Positions 45,539 to 54,319 are shown, counted from the stretch's first letter. The stretch: DNA of 64,000 bases from Carnobacterium divergens DSM 20623 (GCF_000744255.1 NZ_JQLO01000001.1:372001-436000), one strand, 5' to 3'. Made by a program: numbers and translations. Notes: a model not told the origin generated them from the sequence alone.

Positions 45539-46375
45539 TTAAAAATCAAATTTTGTAGCATAATCTTTCATGACGCAAGGAATCCGCTGGATAATTTGAG
45601 AAGGAAGTGTCACATAATGCGTTTTTGCTAAATCATCACTGATTCGACTATGAAGGTAAACAGCTGCCAAAATGGCTGTTTTACGGTTTGGAAATTGCGC
45701 TAAAAAGCCAGCTAACATGCCGGTTAATGTGTCCCCCATACCACCAGTTGCCATGGCAGGTGTTCCTGCTTCGTTTTTCCAGACTTCCTCTTCAAAATAA
45801 ATTTCTGAATGGTGTTTTTTTAAGACTACTTCTGCCCCTAATTGTTTTCTGAAATGCGCATTTAAATCTTTCGTTTGTTCTTCAATCGTTAAATGGCTCA
45901 ATCGTTGCCATTCTCCTAAGTGAGGAGTATAAACGGTTTGTGCTACAGGTGTTTTAAGATTTTCAGAAGCCATTAAGGTAATCGCATCTCCATCAATGAC
46001 AAGTCTTTGTTGAGGCGTACATGCAGCTAAAACAGCCTTTAAAATTAGTTGCGACTGGTCATCTAGCCCTAAGCCAGGACCAATAACGACGGTTGTCGCT
46101 TTTTTCATATGATGAATGACTTTTGCTGTATCATAACCATCAATCACCATTGCTTCAGGTAATCTAGCGTGAAGTGCTGTATGGTTGCTTGGATGAGTTG
46201 CGACTGTAACAAGACCAGCTCCACTATAAACAGCAGCACTTGCGGCTAAAATAATCGCTCCTCCTAACTCTTGATTGCCACCAATCAAGAGAACATGACC
46301 GTAATTCCCTTTGTAGCTTTCATTTTTTCGTTTTGGTAAAATTCCTTGTACAATATTTTGATTTAATTCTTTCAT
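45539..46375 (-). CDS. nnrD: ADP-dependent NAD(P)H-hydrate dehydratase
   Basis: The 278-residue ribokinase-like enzyme (YjeF C-terminal/CARKD family) repairs damaged NADH and NADPH by dehydrating the hydrate form. G-N-Y-G-H-V-L-L-I-G-G is at the start, V-I-G-P-G-L-G in the middle, L-V-I-D-G-D-A lies before the active site, and G-T-P-A-M-A-T-G-G-M-G-D-T-L-T-G holds the catalytic Asp. The epimerase partner domain is not fused. It starts after AGGAGGAAT and is monocistronic. Confidence 0.93.
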   Translation of the reverse strand: MKELNQNIVQGILPKRKNESYKGNYGHVLLIGGNQELGGAIILAASAAVYSGAGLVTVATHPSNHTALHARLPEAMVIDGYDTAKVIHHMKKATTVVIGPGLGLDDQSQLILKAVLAACTPQQRLVIDGDAITLMASENLKTPVAQTVYTPHLGEWQRLSHLTIEEQTKDLNAHFRKQLGAEVVLKKHHSEIYFEEEVWKNEAGTPAMATGGMGDTLTGMLAGFLAQFPNRKTAILAAVYLHSRISDDLAKTHYVTLPSQIIQRIPCVMKDYATKFDF

Positions 46376-46474
46376 TATTTATTCCTCCTTGATTCCCGAT
46401 GTTCTCTTCTATTATAATAGGAATCTCATAGATTTGCACGAAATGTATTTTTTTAGAAAATTGCTATCCTTGGA

Positions 46475-46503
46475 TTGGTAAATATCGTAAAAAGTGATAT
46501 GAT
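46475..46503 (+). promoter_or_regulatory. Promoter of pepV
   Basis: TTGGTA and TATGAT are 17 bases apart, about 36 bases before the start codon. Confidence 0.55.
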
Positions 46504-46539
46504 TAAGATGTTGAAAATCAAGAAAAGGAGTGTTGATAA

Positions 46540-47949
46540 ATGTCAATTGATTGGAAAAAAGAAGTAGAAAGTAGAAAAGACGATTTATTTGCAGATTTAT
46601 TTACTTTATTAAAAATTGATAGTGTAAGAGACGATAGCAAAGCTTCAGAGGATGCACCAGTAGGTCCAGGACCAAAAGAAGCACTGTTAAAATTTTTAGA
46701 AATTGGCGCTCGTGATGGCTTTGTGACTAAAAATGTTGGCAATTTAGCTGGGCATATTGAATATGGTGCAGGGGATGAAACTTTAGGCGTTTTTGCTCAC
46801 GTAGATGTCGTTCCTGTTGGAAGTGGTTGGACAAATCCTCCATTTGAGCCAGTAATCAAAGATGGGCGTTTATATGCACGTGGTTCAAGTGATGATAAAG
46901 GACCTGGAATGGCTGGTTACTACGCTTTGAAAATCATTAAAGAATTAGGCTTACCAGTTTCTAAACGTGTTCGTTTTATTATTGGAACAGATGAAGAAAG
47001 TGGTTGGAAATGTATGGATCACTATCTAGCAGTTGAAGAAACACCTGATTTTGGTTTTTCTCCAGATGCAGAGTTCCCAATTATCAATGGAGAAAAAGGG
47101 ATTTTAACGGTTCAATTAAGCTTTGGTGGAAATACTGAAGGTGGAGCAAATGAATTAATCAGCTTTAACTCAGGCTTACGTGAAAACATGGTCCCACAAG
47201 ATGCTAAAGCCATTTTTATTTCAGAAGATGCAACTAAAATTGAAAAAGACTTCTTTGATTTTGTGGAACAAAATCCAATTACTGGAACTTGCCATATCGA
47301 AGGCAACCAAGTAACCATTGAAGTAGTTGGGAAAGGCGCTCATGGAATGGAACCAAAAGCTGGAATCAATGCGGCTACTTATTTGGCAACATTCTTAACA
47401 AACTATTCATTTGGTAGCGATGCTAAGCATTACTTGGCTTTAACGACTGAATATCTACACGACGATTCAAGAGCAGCTAAACTTGGGTTGAATTATGTAG
47501 ACGCTGTGATGGGAGACCTAACAGTTAATCCTGGTGTTTTTAATTTTACAGCAAAAGAAGGCGGTTCAATCGCTTTGAATTTCCGTTTCCCACAAGGAAT
47601 TACCATTGAAGAAATTGAAGCTGGCCTTGCAAGTAAATTAGCTGATTTTGGTGTGACGTTGTCTCGTGGCAAAGCACAAACGCCTCACTATGTACCAGCG
47701 GATGACCCATTGGTTCAAACCTTACTTGATGTGTATGAAAAACATACGGGTGAAAAAGGAGTTGAAAAAACCATTGGTGGCGGAACTTATGGTCGCTTAT
47801 TAAAACGCGGAGTAGCCTACGGCGCGATGTTCCCAAATAGCATCGATACAATGCACCAAACCGATGAATTTATGGCGATTGATGATATTATCAATGCAAC
47901 GGTTATTTACGCAGATGCGATTTATCAATTGATTAAAAGTGAAGATTAA
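46540..47949 (+). CDS. pepV: Dipeptidase PepV (M20 metallopeptidase)
   Basis: The 469-residue zinc dipeptidase has metal-binding elements F-A-H-V-D-V-V-P near residue 87, S-S-D-D-K-G-P near 120, and D-E-E-S-G-W near 153, with the lid-domain insert and a final H-Q-T-D-E-F. Length and order match lactic-acid-bacterial PepV, which splits many dipeptides in the cytoplasm during growth on peptides. AAAGGAG precedes the ATG; a strong terminator follows. Confidence 0.95.
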   Translation: MSIDWKKEVESRKDDLFADLFTLLKIDSVRDDSKASEDAPVGPGPKEALLKFLEIGARDGFVTKNVGNLAGHIEYGAGDETLGVFAHVDVVPVGSGWTNPPFEPVIKDGRLYARGSSDDKGPGMAGYYALKIIKELGLPVSKRVRFIIGTDEESGWKCMDHYLAVEETPDFGFSPDAEFPIINGEKGILTVQLSFGGNTEGGANELISFNSGLRENMVPQDAKAIFISEDATKIEKDFFDFVEQNPITGTCHIEGNQVTIEVVGKGAHGMEPKAGINAATYLATFLTNYSFGSDAKHYLALTTEYLHDDSRAAKLGLNYVDAVMGDLTVNPGVFNFTAKEGGSIALNFRFPQGITIEEIEAGLASKLADFGVTLSRGKAQTPHYVPADDPLVQTLLDVYEKHTGEKGVEKTIGGGTYGRLLKRGVAYGAMFPNSIDTMHQTDEFMAIDDIINATVIYADAIYQLIKSED

Positions 47950-47963
47950 CATTTAAGGGAAAT

Positions 47964-48016
47964 AAAAAAGCGATGAAGAAGTGTGGTAAAAACCACATTT
48001 TTTCATCGCTTTTTTT
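47964..48016. terminator. Terminator after pepV, probably bidirectional
   Basis: AAAAAAGCGATGAA pairs with TTTCATCGCTTTTTT, with an inner hairpin TGTGGT-ACCACA. It also faces the minus-strand gene at 48040. Confidence 0.85.
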
Positions 48017-48039
48017 AAGCAGATTTTTTAATAAATAAA

Positions 48040-48580
48040 CTATTTATTTAGATGTTGAATAGCGTAGTCTGCTTCTTCTTGAGTGAATTGTTCGCCATGT
48101 TCAGAAGTTAATTGATCTCGGATCGCTTCAGGGGACATAGACATCGTTTTTTGATAACTTTCAGCTTTTTTAAGAGCATTCTCATTCCAGTCAGCTTTAA
48201 TATTATCAATCGCATATTGAGCAGCCTCAGGAGAGAATTTATCACCATATTCTGAAGTTAATTGATTTTGTATGCCAATTTTAGACATAAACATCAATTT
48301 AGCGTAAGAGTTCGCTTTTTTTAAGGGCAGATGTATACTCAACAGGCACCTCTTTTTCAGGTGCGGGTTCGTTACTTTCTGTCGAATCAGTAGTGCTCTT
48401 ATTTTCTGATTTAGCTTCTGTTTTTCCAGTTTTAGTTGAAGTATCCTTGTCACTTCCTCCAAGTGAATCAACGATAAAAAATAATACTAATACAGCAATA
48501 ACCCAAACCCACCATTTTTTGTAAAAAGGCTTTTTCTTTACATAAACATTTCCATTCTCATCTTTAATCTTCTTAGCCAT
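48040..48580 (-). pseudogene. Ltp-domain membrane protein, frameshifted
   Basis: The gene starts MAKKIKDENGNVY after AAGGAG and has one membrane helix (K-K-W-W-V-W-V-I-A-V-L-V-L-F-F-I) and a Ser/Thr/Glu linker. At the A7 run at 48316-48322 the frame shifts: reading stops at S-E-L-L-R in one frame and continues as A-N-S-Y-A-K in another. With one A fewer the product would be about 179 residues, ending in two Ltp-type repeats (S-A-L-K-K-A-N-S-Y-A-K and N-A-L-K-K-A-E-S-Y-Q-K, each with L-T-S-E-x-G). Ltp domains occur on surface proteins, including a phage lipoprotein that blocks superinfection. The A-run may vary in length or be a sequencing error. Confidence 0.78.
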
Positions 48581-48601
48581 AATAAGCTCCTTTTTTTTGA
48601 G

Positions 48602-48639
48602 TAAAATAACTTTGAATACCAACGGGTAAAGTTATTTTA
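48602..48639. repeat. 12-bp inverted repeat in the leader of the Ltp gene
   Basis: TAAAATAACTTT (48602-48613) and AAAGTTATTTTA (48628-48639) are perfect complements around a 14-base loop, just upstream of the ribosome site on the minus strand. It could be an operator or a leader hairpin. The rest of 48640-48960 is AT-rich, with no gene that I can support. Confidence 0.5.
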
Positions 48640-48959
48640 TTCTGTATATAATTGATCAAACTGTGTGATTATACCATAATCTTTATCTGGTAACCATAAA
48701 AAAAATGGTATTTATATAACTAAAATCAAGAGTTTTTTTGAAGAATCTTCATGAAAAGAATCTAAACATAATAGAATGATTATTTCCTGAATAGTATATA
48801 GATTACTATTATTTTTTTAAATTTTTAGTTTTAAAGGTAAAATTAAAAAAATTCCTATAGATCCAATGAAAAACCAAATAAGTTAATTATGAGTAAATCG
48901 CATTAATCGATTTTAGTTTTATGGACAGGCTAAGTTATAAAGGGCCTAAATAAAAAAAT

Positions 48960-48998
48960 GAACATAGAAAATGCTGCTACAAAAGAAAAGTAGCAGCA
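48960..48998 (-). terminator. Terminator after the small peptide gene
   Basis: A perfect 9-bp stem (TGCTGCTAC with GTAGCAGCA) is followed on the minus strand by TTTTC and a further T-rich stretch. Confidence 0.7.
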
Positions 48999-49010
48999 GT
49001 TATCTTGTTT

Positions 49011-49088
49011 TTAGCCGAATGGCGTATCGCCATATGTTGAAGAATTTCCAACAGTTAAAATTAAATCCAATAAATTATTGATATTCAT
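49011..49088 (-). CDS. 25-residue peptide, candidate signalling pheromone precursor
   Basis: A 25-codon frame begins ATG, 6 bases after a perfect AGGAGG, and ends TAA. The product starts MNINNLLD, has a hydrophobic centre (L-I-L-T-V), and ends T-Y-G-D-T-P-F-G. It is divergent from a PlcR-like HTH-TPR regulator with 104 bases between starts, and has its own -10 (TATAAT, minus strand of 49113-49118) and terminator. This is the arrangement of Rgg/SHP-type peptide pairs. The mature signal would likely come from the C-terminus. Gene reality is strongly supported; the signalling role is inferred. Confidence 0.72.
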   Translation of the reverse strand: MNINNLLDLILTVGNSSTYGDTPFG

Positions 49089-49112
49089 TTTGTTATCCTC
49101 CTATTATATGAT

Positions 49113-49149
49113 ATTATAATAATGTTGAACTTGTTATCATCATATAACA
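49113..49149. promoter_or_regulatory. Dyad operator between peptide and regulator genes
   Basis: TGTTAT-N6-ATAACA (49132-49149) is a perfect dyad. For the peptide gene it covers the -35 region, where no good -35 hexamer exists, while TATAAT lies at the -10. This is typical of an activator-dependent promoter. The divergent regulator is the obvious candidate binder. Confidence 0.55.
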
Positions 49150-49192
49150 GTTGTTTGTTAAAAGCAACAAAAATTTGAAAGGGGAAGTTAAA

Positions 49193-50077
49193 GTGATCAT
49201 TTTAGGGGAGAAAGTAAAAGAGTTAAGAAAGAATAAACGATTTAGTCAAAAGCAATTAGCAGAAGGTATCTGTACCCAAGTAACAATTAGTAAAATTGAA
49301 AATCACAATAGTATCCCAACGATGAACATTTTAAGTAAATTATGTGAAAGACTAGATGTTGACATCCACGATATATGTATTAATGAAGGTGATTCTAATG
49401 AAAATTATGCAATTTTTCAACAAGTGGATCAACTTTGTGACCTTTTTCAATACAAAGAAGCTTATGAAATTTTAAAGATAAAACTCAATGAAGAGCGTCT
49501 TTCAACGTTACATGAAAAAAAGATGTATTTTTATTTGATGGGGAAAATTTTGTTAATGGGCTTTAATGATATTGAAGAAGCGTTACATTATTTAAACTTA
49601 GAGTTAATTGTAGATCGTAGTGAACGAGTTGATTTTACAGATGTCTTGGTTTCTAATACGATTGGGGTAGCCTATCATTTAAAAGAGGAAACGAACAAAG
49701 CAAAAATCTATTTTGAACAATCGATTCGTGAGTTAGAAAAAATAGCTAATATTGATTTAAAGAATTTAGACAAAATTTTATTGATTTACTTTAATACAGC
49801 TAAGTTTTATTCAGATATTGGTGATTATCAAGAAGCAGTCACTCTTTGCGAAACGGGTATTCAAATGGCAGAATCTGAAAAAACAACTTCGCAACTAGAT
49901 AAACTCTATTATGAAAAAGCTTTTAATGAGGCAATGAATGGACAATTAGCAGAAGCAAAGAAAGGTTATTTTATCGCGATGGCCTTTGCGATTATGAATC
50001 AAAATGATGTGATTATTGAGATAATCAAGAAAAATATGCATAAATTTAAACTGACATTTGATGAGTTGTTTATTTGA
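49193..50077 (+). CDS. PlcR-like HTH-TPR transcriptional regulator (RRNPP type)
   Basis: The 294-residue regulator has an N-terminal XRE helix-turn-helix (residues 5-60, with R-F-S-Q-K-Q-L-A-E-G-I-C-T-Q-V-T-I-S-K-I-E) and about five TPR-like helical repeats in the rest. Size and order match PlcR of Bacillus cereus. A GTG start follows AAAGGGGAAG; the longer reading upstream lacks a ribosome site and enters the operator. Such proteins bind a re-imported peptide with the TPR part and then control promoters. The divergent 25-residue peptide is the likely ligand. Confidence 0.85.
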   Translation: MIILGEKVKELRKNKRFSQKQLAEGICTQVTISKIENHNSIPTMNILSKLCERLDVDIHDICINEGDSNENYAIFQQVDQLCDLFQYKEAYEILKIKLNEERLSTLHEKKMYFYLMGKILLMGFNDIEEALHYLNLELIVDRSERVDFTDVLVSNTIGVAYHLKEETNKAKIYFEQSIRELEKIANIDLKNLDKILLIYFNTAKFYSDIGDYQEAVTLCETGIQMAESEKTTSQLDKLYYEKAFNEAMNGQLAEAKKGYFIAMAFAIMNQNDVIIEIIKKNMHKFKLTFDELFI

Positions 50078-50154
50078 TTGAAGAAAAAGGGTAATTACTA
50101 GCTAAAAACAAAAGGTTTGTTATGATAAAGGTAATAAGAAAGTAGGTGCTGAAA

Positions 50155-50424
50155 ATGAGTTATAAAATTACATTTCATACAGTTGATGGAAAAGCAATTA
50201 TTGTCGATGATGTTGTTGCAGAAAATCAAGTAGATGCATGGAAAGAAGTATGTGAACTAAACAGTGAAGGTTATTTGATTACTGTAAATAGTCGCCAAAC
50301 TCTTCATCAAGTAATGAAACATCAGTTGGTAAGCATTGAAACCAAGGACAAGTCTGCTTCTTCTTTTAAAAATACGGAGACGGCAATGACGGCAATCGAT
50401 GCATTGTCAAATATGGGCATTTAA
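50155..50424 (+). CDS. Small protein of unknown function
   Basis: The 89-residue protein starts MSYKITFHTVDG after AGGTG; a start three codons upstream is less well spaced. It is predicted soluble: beta strands in the first third, then a helix (A-W-K-E-V-C-E-L) and a Ser/Thr-rich tail. It lies 77 bases after the regulator on the same strand, so co-transcription or control by that regulator is possible. No family recognised. Confidence 0.65.
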   Translation: MSYKITFHTVDGKAIIVDDVVAENQVDAWKEVCELNSEGYLITVNSRQTLHQVMKHQLVSIETKDKSASSFKNTETAMTAIDALSNMGI

Positions 50425-50428
50425 ACAA

Positions 50429-50468
50429 AGAAGCACTTTAGTTCATTTTAACTAAAGTGTTTTTTTGC
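50429..50468. terminator. Terminator between convergent small genes
   Basis: GCACTTTAGTT pairs with AACTAAAGTG around CATTTT, followed by T7. It overlaps the end of the minus-strand gene at 50448. Confidence 0.82.
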
Positions 50469-50669
50469 TGTCATTTCAAAGATTTGGAGTAAGGATGAAT
50501 GAATTTGATAGGTAACACCTGCGTAAAAAATTGTTACGGAAGGGTTATCATATAAATGGTTGTCTTTATCAATTAACCAGATATCTAAGGGAACCCCGTC
50601 AATGGTTGATTCAGGATCGAGTGTTACACACGTCCATTCGCCAACTAAATTTGCATAAAGATAGCGCAA
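50448..50669 (-). CDS. Small protein of unknown function
   Basis: The 73-residue protein is read from a TTG 7 bases after GAGGTG; a TTG seven codons further upstream precedes that site. It has G-E-W-T-C-V-T-L-D-P-E-S near the start and Y-Q-I-H-S-S-L-L-Q near the end, probably mixed strand and helix, without signal or membrane helix. A TATACT box about 30 bases upstream supports expression. No family recognised. Confidence 0.55.
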   Translation of the reverse strand: MRYLYANLVGEWTCVTLDPESTIDGVPLDIWLIDKDNHLYDNPSVTIFYAGVTYQIHSSLLQIFEMTAKKHFS

Positions 50670-50740
50670 AATAGGACACCTCACTTTCAATTTTAGTATA
50701 GCGAATTTTTTCTAAAAATAAAAGGTGTTTTTTAAATTTG

Positions 50741-50779
50741 TATAAAAATAGTCAAAAGCAAGTGTATGCTTTTGACTAT
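50741..50779 (-). terminator. Terminator of the alcohol dehydrogenase gene
   Basis: A perfect 13-bp stem (ATAGTCAAAAGCA) with a 6-base loop has T5 after it on the minus strand. Confidence 0.85.
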
Positions 50780-50789
50780 TTTTAGATGC

Positions 50790-51971
50790 CTACAAAGCAT
50801 TTAAATAAATACGGCGACTAATTTCTAACGTTTGATCACGGCGTTCTGAAATAGCTGTTAACTGATGTTTTTCAAGTTGAGCAACAAGTGGTTCCACCAC
50901 TTCTTCACCTAAATCGTACTCTTTAAAGTGAGTAGGTGCCCCAAGTTGTTCAAAAAAGGCGCGGGTTTTTGAAATCGCTAATTGAATTTTTTCATCCTCT
51001 GTTGCATCTGTAATGTGCCAGACACGTTCCGCATATTGAATTAATTTTTCACGTTTTTCATGTTGACGGATTTCCATTAAAGAAGGCAATACAATAGCTA
51101 ATGTTCGTGCATGGTCAATATGATACAAGGCAGTAATCTCATGGCCTAAACTATGACTTGCCCAGTCTTGAGGAACTCCAGGAGCTAAAATACGATTTAG
51201 CGCATTTGTAGCAGTCCACATAAAGTTAGCTCGTAAATTATAATCATGATTCTTTTCATCAATAACCTTTGGTCCAATTTCAATCAGTGTTTGTAATAAC
51301 CCTTCTGAAAAACGGTCTTGCACCATGCCGCCAACTGGATAAGTTAAATATTGCTCCATAATATGAACAAAGGAGTCAATTACGCCATTTGCTAATTGTC
51401 TAGTTGGTAGTGTGTACGTTAATTCAGGCTCTAAAATTGAAAATTTAGGGAAGGAAAAGGGGCTGCCAAAAGATAGCTTGGCCTTCTTTTCAACAAAAGT
51501 AACCACTGCGCCATTATTCATTTCTGAACCCGTTGCTGGTAAGGTTAACACAGTACCAAATGGTAGGGATTTAGTAACAGGCAAACCTTTGCCAATACCA
51601 GCGCCGAATATATCAATCGGATCTCCATCAAAAATAGCACCTGCTGCGATAAATTTCGTTCCATCAATAACTGATCCTCCGCCGACAGCTAATAGGAATT
51701 CATAGTTTTCTGCTTTTACTAATTCTACAGCCTTCATTAAGGTTTCATATGTTGGGTTGGCTTCGATTCCACCAAATTCTCCAATCGTACGGTTTGGTAA
51801 AGCTTCTTTGACCTTATCTAATGTTCCGAAACGAACGACACTTCCACCGCCATATAAAATCAGTACCTTTTTATTCTTAGGAACTAAACGATCTAGTTCA
51901 GGAATACGATTTTTCCCAAAGACGATTTCTGTGGGATTGTAAAAATTAAAATTTGAAATTTCAGTTTGCAT
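50790..51971 (-). CDS. Iron-containing alcohol dehydrogenase (BdhA/YqhD type)
   Basis: The 393-residue group III alcohol dehydrogenase reduces aldehydes or oxidises alcohols with NAD(P). The nucleotide-binding region has V-L-I-L-Y-G-G-G-S-V and L-L-A-V-G-G-G-S-V-I-D-G-T-K; metal ligands lie in G-V-I-D-S-F-V-H-I-M-E and the H-S-L-G-H-E-I-T-A-L-Y-H-I-D-H block. It resembles YugJ/BdhA butanol dehydrogenases and E. coli YqhD; the substrate is not fixed. It is monocistronic with its own terminator. Confidence 0.92.
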   Translation of the reverse strand: MQTEISNFNFYNPTEIVFGKNRIPELDRLVPKNKKVLILYGGGSVVRFGTLDKVKEALPNRTIGEFGGIEANPTYETLMKAVELVKAENYEFLLAVGGGSVIDGTKFIAAGAIFDGDPIDIFGAGIGKGLPVTKSLPFGTVLTLPATGSEMNNGAVVTFVEKKAKLSFGSPFSFPKFSILEPELTYTLPTRQLANGVIDSFVHIMEQYLTYPVGGMVQDRFSEGLLQTLIEIGPKVIDEKNHDYNLRANFMWTATNALNRILAPGVPQDWASHSLGHEITALYHIDHARTLAIVLPSLMEIRQHEKREKLIQYAERVWHITDATEDEKIQLAISKTRAFFEQLGAPTHFKEYDLGEEVVEPLVAQLEKHQLTAISERRDQTLEISRRIYLNAL

Positions 51972-52048
51972 AAAACACCATCCTAAATGTGAGACTTTAA
52001 AGTAAGTATACTCCTAACAAGTACACATAGAAAGTAATAAACCCTATT

Positions 52049-52082
52049 AAAAAAGACGAATCCTATTCGATTCGTCTCTTTT
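52049..52082 (-). terminator. Terminator overlapping the end of the mgtC-like gene
   Basis: AGACGAATC pairs with GATTCGTCT and T6 follows on the minus strand. The stem begins within the stop-codon region. Confidence 0.82.
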
Positions 52083-52743
52083 AATTAATTTTTTCGACAG
52101 TCACATGAGGCAATTCTTGCAAAGCTTGAACCAGTTCCATTTCTTCTTCGTAATTTTTAGTCCGAATGGTGAAAGAAACGTGATAGACTTTTGTTTCTTC
52201 AAAAATTTCTCGTTTCGATTCAAAAGTTTGATAAATTTTTTGTTTGCTTTGCATAAGCTCTGTAATCTTAGGTAAGGAATCTGCTTTTGTTGTAGAAATT
52301 TGAAAAGAAGTTGTGTGATGTTCTATTTTTCGAAACATCAGATTCGATAGTTCAAAACCAACTAGCGTTAAAATGGTAGCACTCACACTAATCCAATACA
52401 TGCCACCACCAACAGCTAAACCAATACCAGAAGTTGCCCAAATACCAGCCGCACTGGTCAAACCTACCACACTTTGTTTTTGAATGATAATCATACCAGC
52501 TCCAATAAAGCCAATACCGCTGACAACTTGTGCAGCTACACGACTCACATCTAAGCTATAGCCAGGTTGACCCACAACGTCCCCAAATCCATGTTGAGAG
52601 ACAATCATTAAAAGGGCACTTCCTAAACAAACTAAAAAATGTGTCCGAATTCCAGCTTCTTCTGCACGGAACTCACGATCTACACCAATGATTCCGCCTA
52701 AAAAACTGGCTAAAATTAAGCGTAATAATAAAATCCAATCCAT
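52081..52743 (-). CDS. MgtC/SapB-family membrane protein
   Basis: The 220-residue protein starts MDWILLLRL, 9 bases after AAAGGA. The MgtC membrane domain (about 1-135, with G-V-D-R-E, the conserved R-T-H-F-L-V-C-L-G-S-A-L, and G-I-G-F-I-G-A-G) is followed by a C-terminal ACT-like cytoplasmic domain. MgtC relatives help survival at low magnesium and modulate ATP synthase or cell-envelope processes in other bacteria. It is alone in its unit. Confidence 0.88.
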   Translation of the reverse strand: MDWILLLRLILASFLGGIIGVDREFRAEEAGIRTHFLVCLGSALLMIVSQHGFGDVVGQPGYSLDVSRVAAQVVSGIGFIGAGMIIIQKQSVVGLTSAAGIWATSGIGLAVGGGMYWISVSATILTLVGFELSNLMFRKIEHHTTSFQISTTKADSLPKITELMQSKQKIYQTFESKREIFEETKVYHVSFTIRTKNYEEEMELVQALQELPHVTVEKIN

Positions 52744-52910
52744 TTTCATCAGTCCTTTTGTTAACAATTCTTACTATATAGTATAGCATAAGAAAACCAG
52801 AAGAGGGCTTGTAATAATTTGCCACTAGCTTGTTACAAAACTAATATAATATTACAAGGAGTGCTATGCTATAATTTAGAAAACGAAAACAAGATTCAAA
52901 GGAGGACACT

Positions 52911-54212
52911 GTGAAAAAAATCATTCAACTAAGTTTAATTTCAACACTGCTATTGTCAACACTTTCCGTTTTACCAGCAACTCAAGTATCAGCGGAAACT
53001 ACTGAAGAAATAAATCAAAAACAACAAGAACTCGATTCAAAATCAGCAACTGTTGAAAATGGAATCGAAGCTACTGAGGAATCATTAAAATCATTAGAAA
53101 CTGAAAAAAGTACCTTAGAAAAAGAAGTTCAATCTCTACAAAAACAAATCGATGAGGTCATGAAAAAATTAGAAGAGCAACAAGTAAACTTAAAAGATTC
53201 AGAAGTAAAAATCAATGAGTTAAAAGAAAAAATAGCTACTTTAGAAGACCGAATTCAACAACGTACACAGAAATTAGAAAACCAAGCTCGCTTCGTCCAA
53301 ACGGATGGCGACACACATAGTCTAGCAACGATTGTTTTAACTGCTGAAAATTTTTCTGATTTAATCGGAAAAGTAACGGCCGTGACTCAATTGGTGTATG
53401 CAAACAAACAAATTGTAACGGATCAAGAAAACGATCAAAAAGAATTAAAAACAGCTGAAACTGCAGCTATTAATGAAAAAAAGATAGCTGAAAATTTAAA
53501 AAATGAAATTGAACGTTCGAAGAATAATTTGTATGCTCAAAAATCAGAATTAGATGATAAAATCCTTCAAATTGCAACAAAATATCAACTTACGGAAGCC
53601 GAAAAAAACACCTTGATTTCGGAAAAAAATACAATTGCTACTCAAACAAGTAAACTTACCAGTGATTTAAAAGCTGAGCAAGATCGCATTGTGGCTGAGC
53701 AAGCAGCAAAAGTTGCAGCAGATAAGAAGGCGGAAGAAATGGCGACGCCAACAACTAATACTCCGCCAGTTAGCAATGAAGGAACGCCGACCCCTCCAAA
53801 TACAGGAGGAACAACCTTTATTCGACCAAGTAATGGATACGTATCGTCACCATTTGGTTATCGTAGCGATCCTTTTACAGGAGCACAAACCTTCCATAAA
53901 GGAATCGATTTAGCAGGAAGTGGAGCAATTAAAGCAGCAGCTGACGGCGTTGTAGAGTATTCAAATTACAACAATGGCGGTTATGGTTATTTAGTAATCA
54001 TCAATCATGGCGCTATTAACGGCGTCAATTATCAAACATACTATGCTCATATGGCACCTGGAAGCCTAACAATGGTGGCAGGACAAACGGTTCGTCAAGG
54101 GCAACAAATTGGGGTTATGGGAACAAGTGGTTCCTCAACCGGTGTGCACCTTCATTTTGAAGTTCGAGAAAATGGCACACCAGTGAATCCAGCACCATTT
54201 ATTGGATTGTAA
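52911..54212 (+). CDS. Secreted M23 peptidase with N-terminal coiled coil
   Basis: The 433-residue cell-wall hydrolase has a signal peptide (about 1-29, ending Q-V-S-A-E), a long coiled coil (about 30-270, like PcsB/CwlO N-termini), a Pro/Thr linker, and a C-terminal M23 LytM domain. Zinc motifs are H-K-G-I-D-L-A and H-L-H-F-E-V with a central H-M-A; all catalytic positions are present, so it should be active. A GTG start lies after AAAGGAGG. Such proteins cut peptide crosslinks at division sites and are often controlled by FtsEX. It is monocistronic. Confidence 0.92.
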   Translation: MKKIIQLSLISTLLLSTLSVLPATQVSAETTEEINQKQQELDSKSATVENGIEATEESLKSLETEKSTLEKEVQSLQKQIDEVMKKLEEQQVNLKDSEVKINELKEKIATLEDRIQQRTQKLENQARFVQTDGDTHSLATIVLTAENFSDLIGKVTAVTQLVYANKQIVTDQENDQKELKTAETAAINEKKIAENLKNEIERSKNNLYAQKSELDDKILQIATKYQLTEAEKNTLISEKNTIATQTSKLTSDLKAEQDRIVAEQAAKVAADKKAEEMATPTTNTPPVSNEGTPTPPNTGGTTFIRPSNGYVSSPFGYRSDPFTGAQTFHKGIDLAGSGAIKAAADGVVEYSNYNNGGYGYLVIINHGAINGVNYQTYYAHMAPGSLTMVAGQTVRQGQQIGVMGTSGSSTGVHLHFEVRENGTPVNPAPFIGL

Positions 54213-54257
54213 TTATCTGTTATACTAGTTAAGACGTCACAAAAATAAACCAAACCA

Positions 54258-54290
54258 AGCGTCTTTTGAGTTTACTCAAAGGACGCTTTT
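54258..54290 (+). terminator. Terminator of the M23 peptidase gene
   Basis: AAGCGTC-TTTTGAGT pairs with ACTCAAA-GGACGCTT with one mismatch and a T-rich tail. Confidence 0.8.
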
Positions 54291-54319
54291 AGTTAAGAGC
54301 GAACTAGGAGGCAATAACG

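Noticed and set aside
48040-48471. Separate gene made of the second half of the Ltp locus
   Set aside because: It has no own ribosome site and is the direct frameshifted continuation of the gene starting at 48580.
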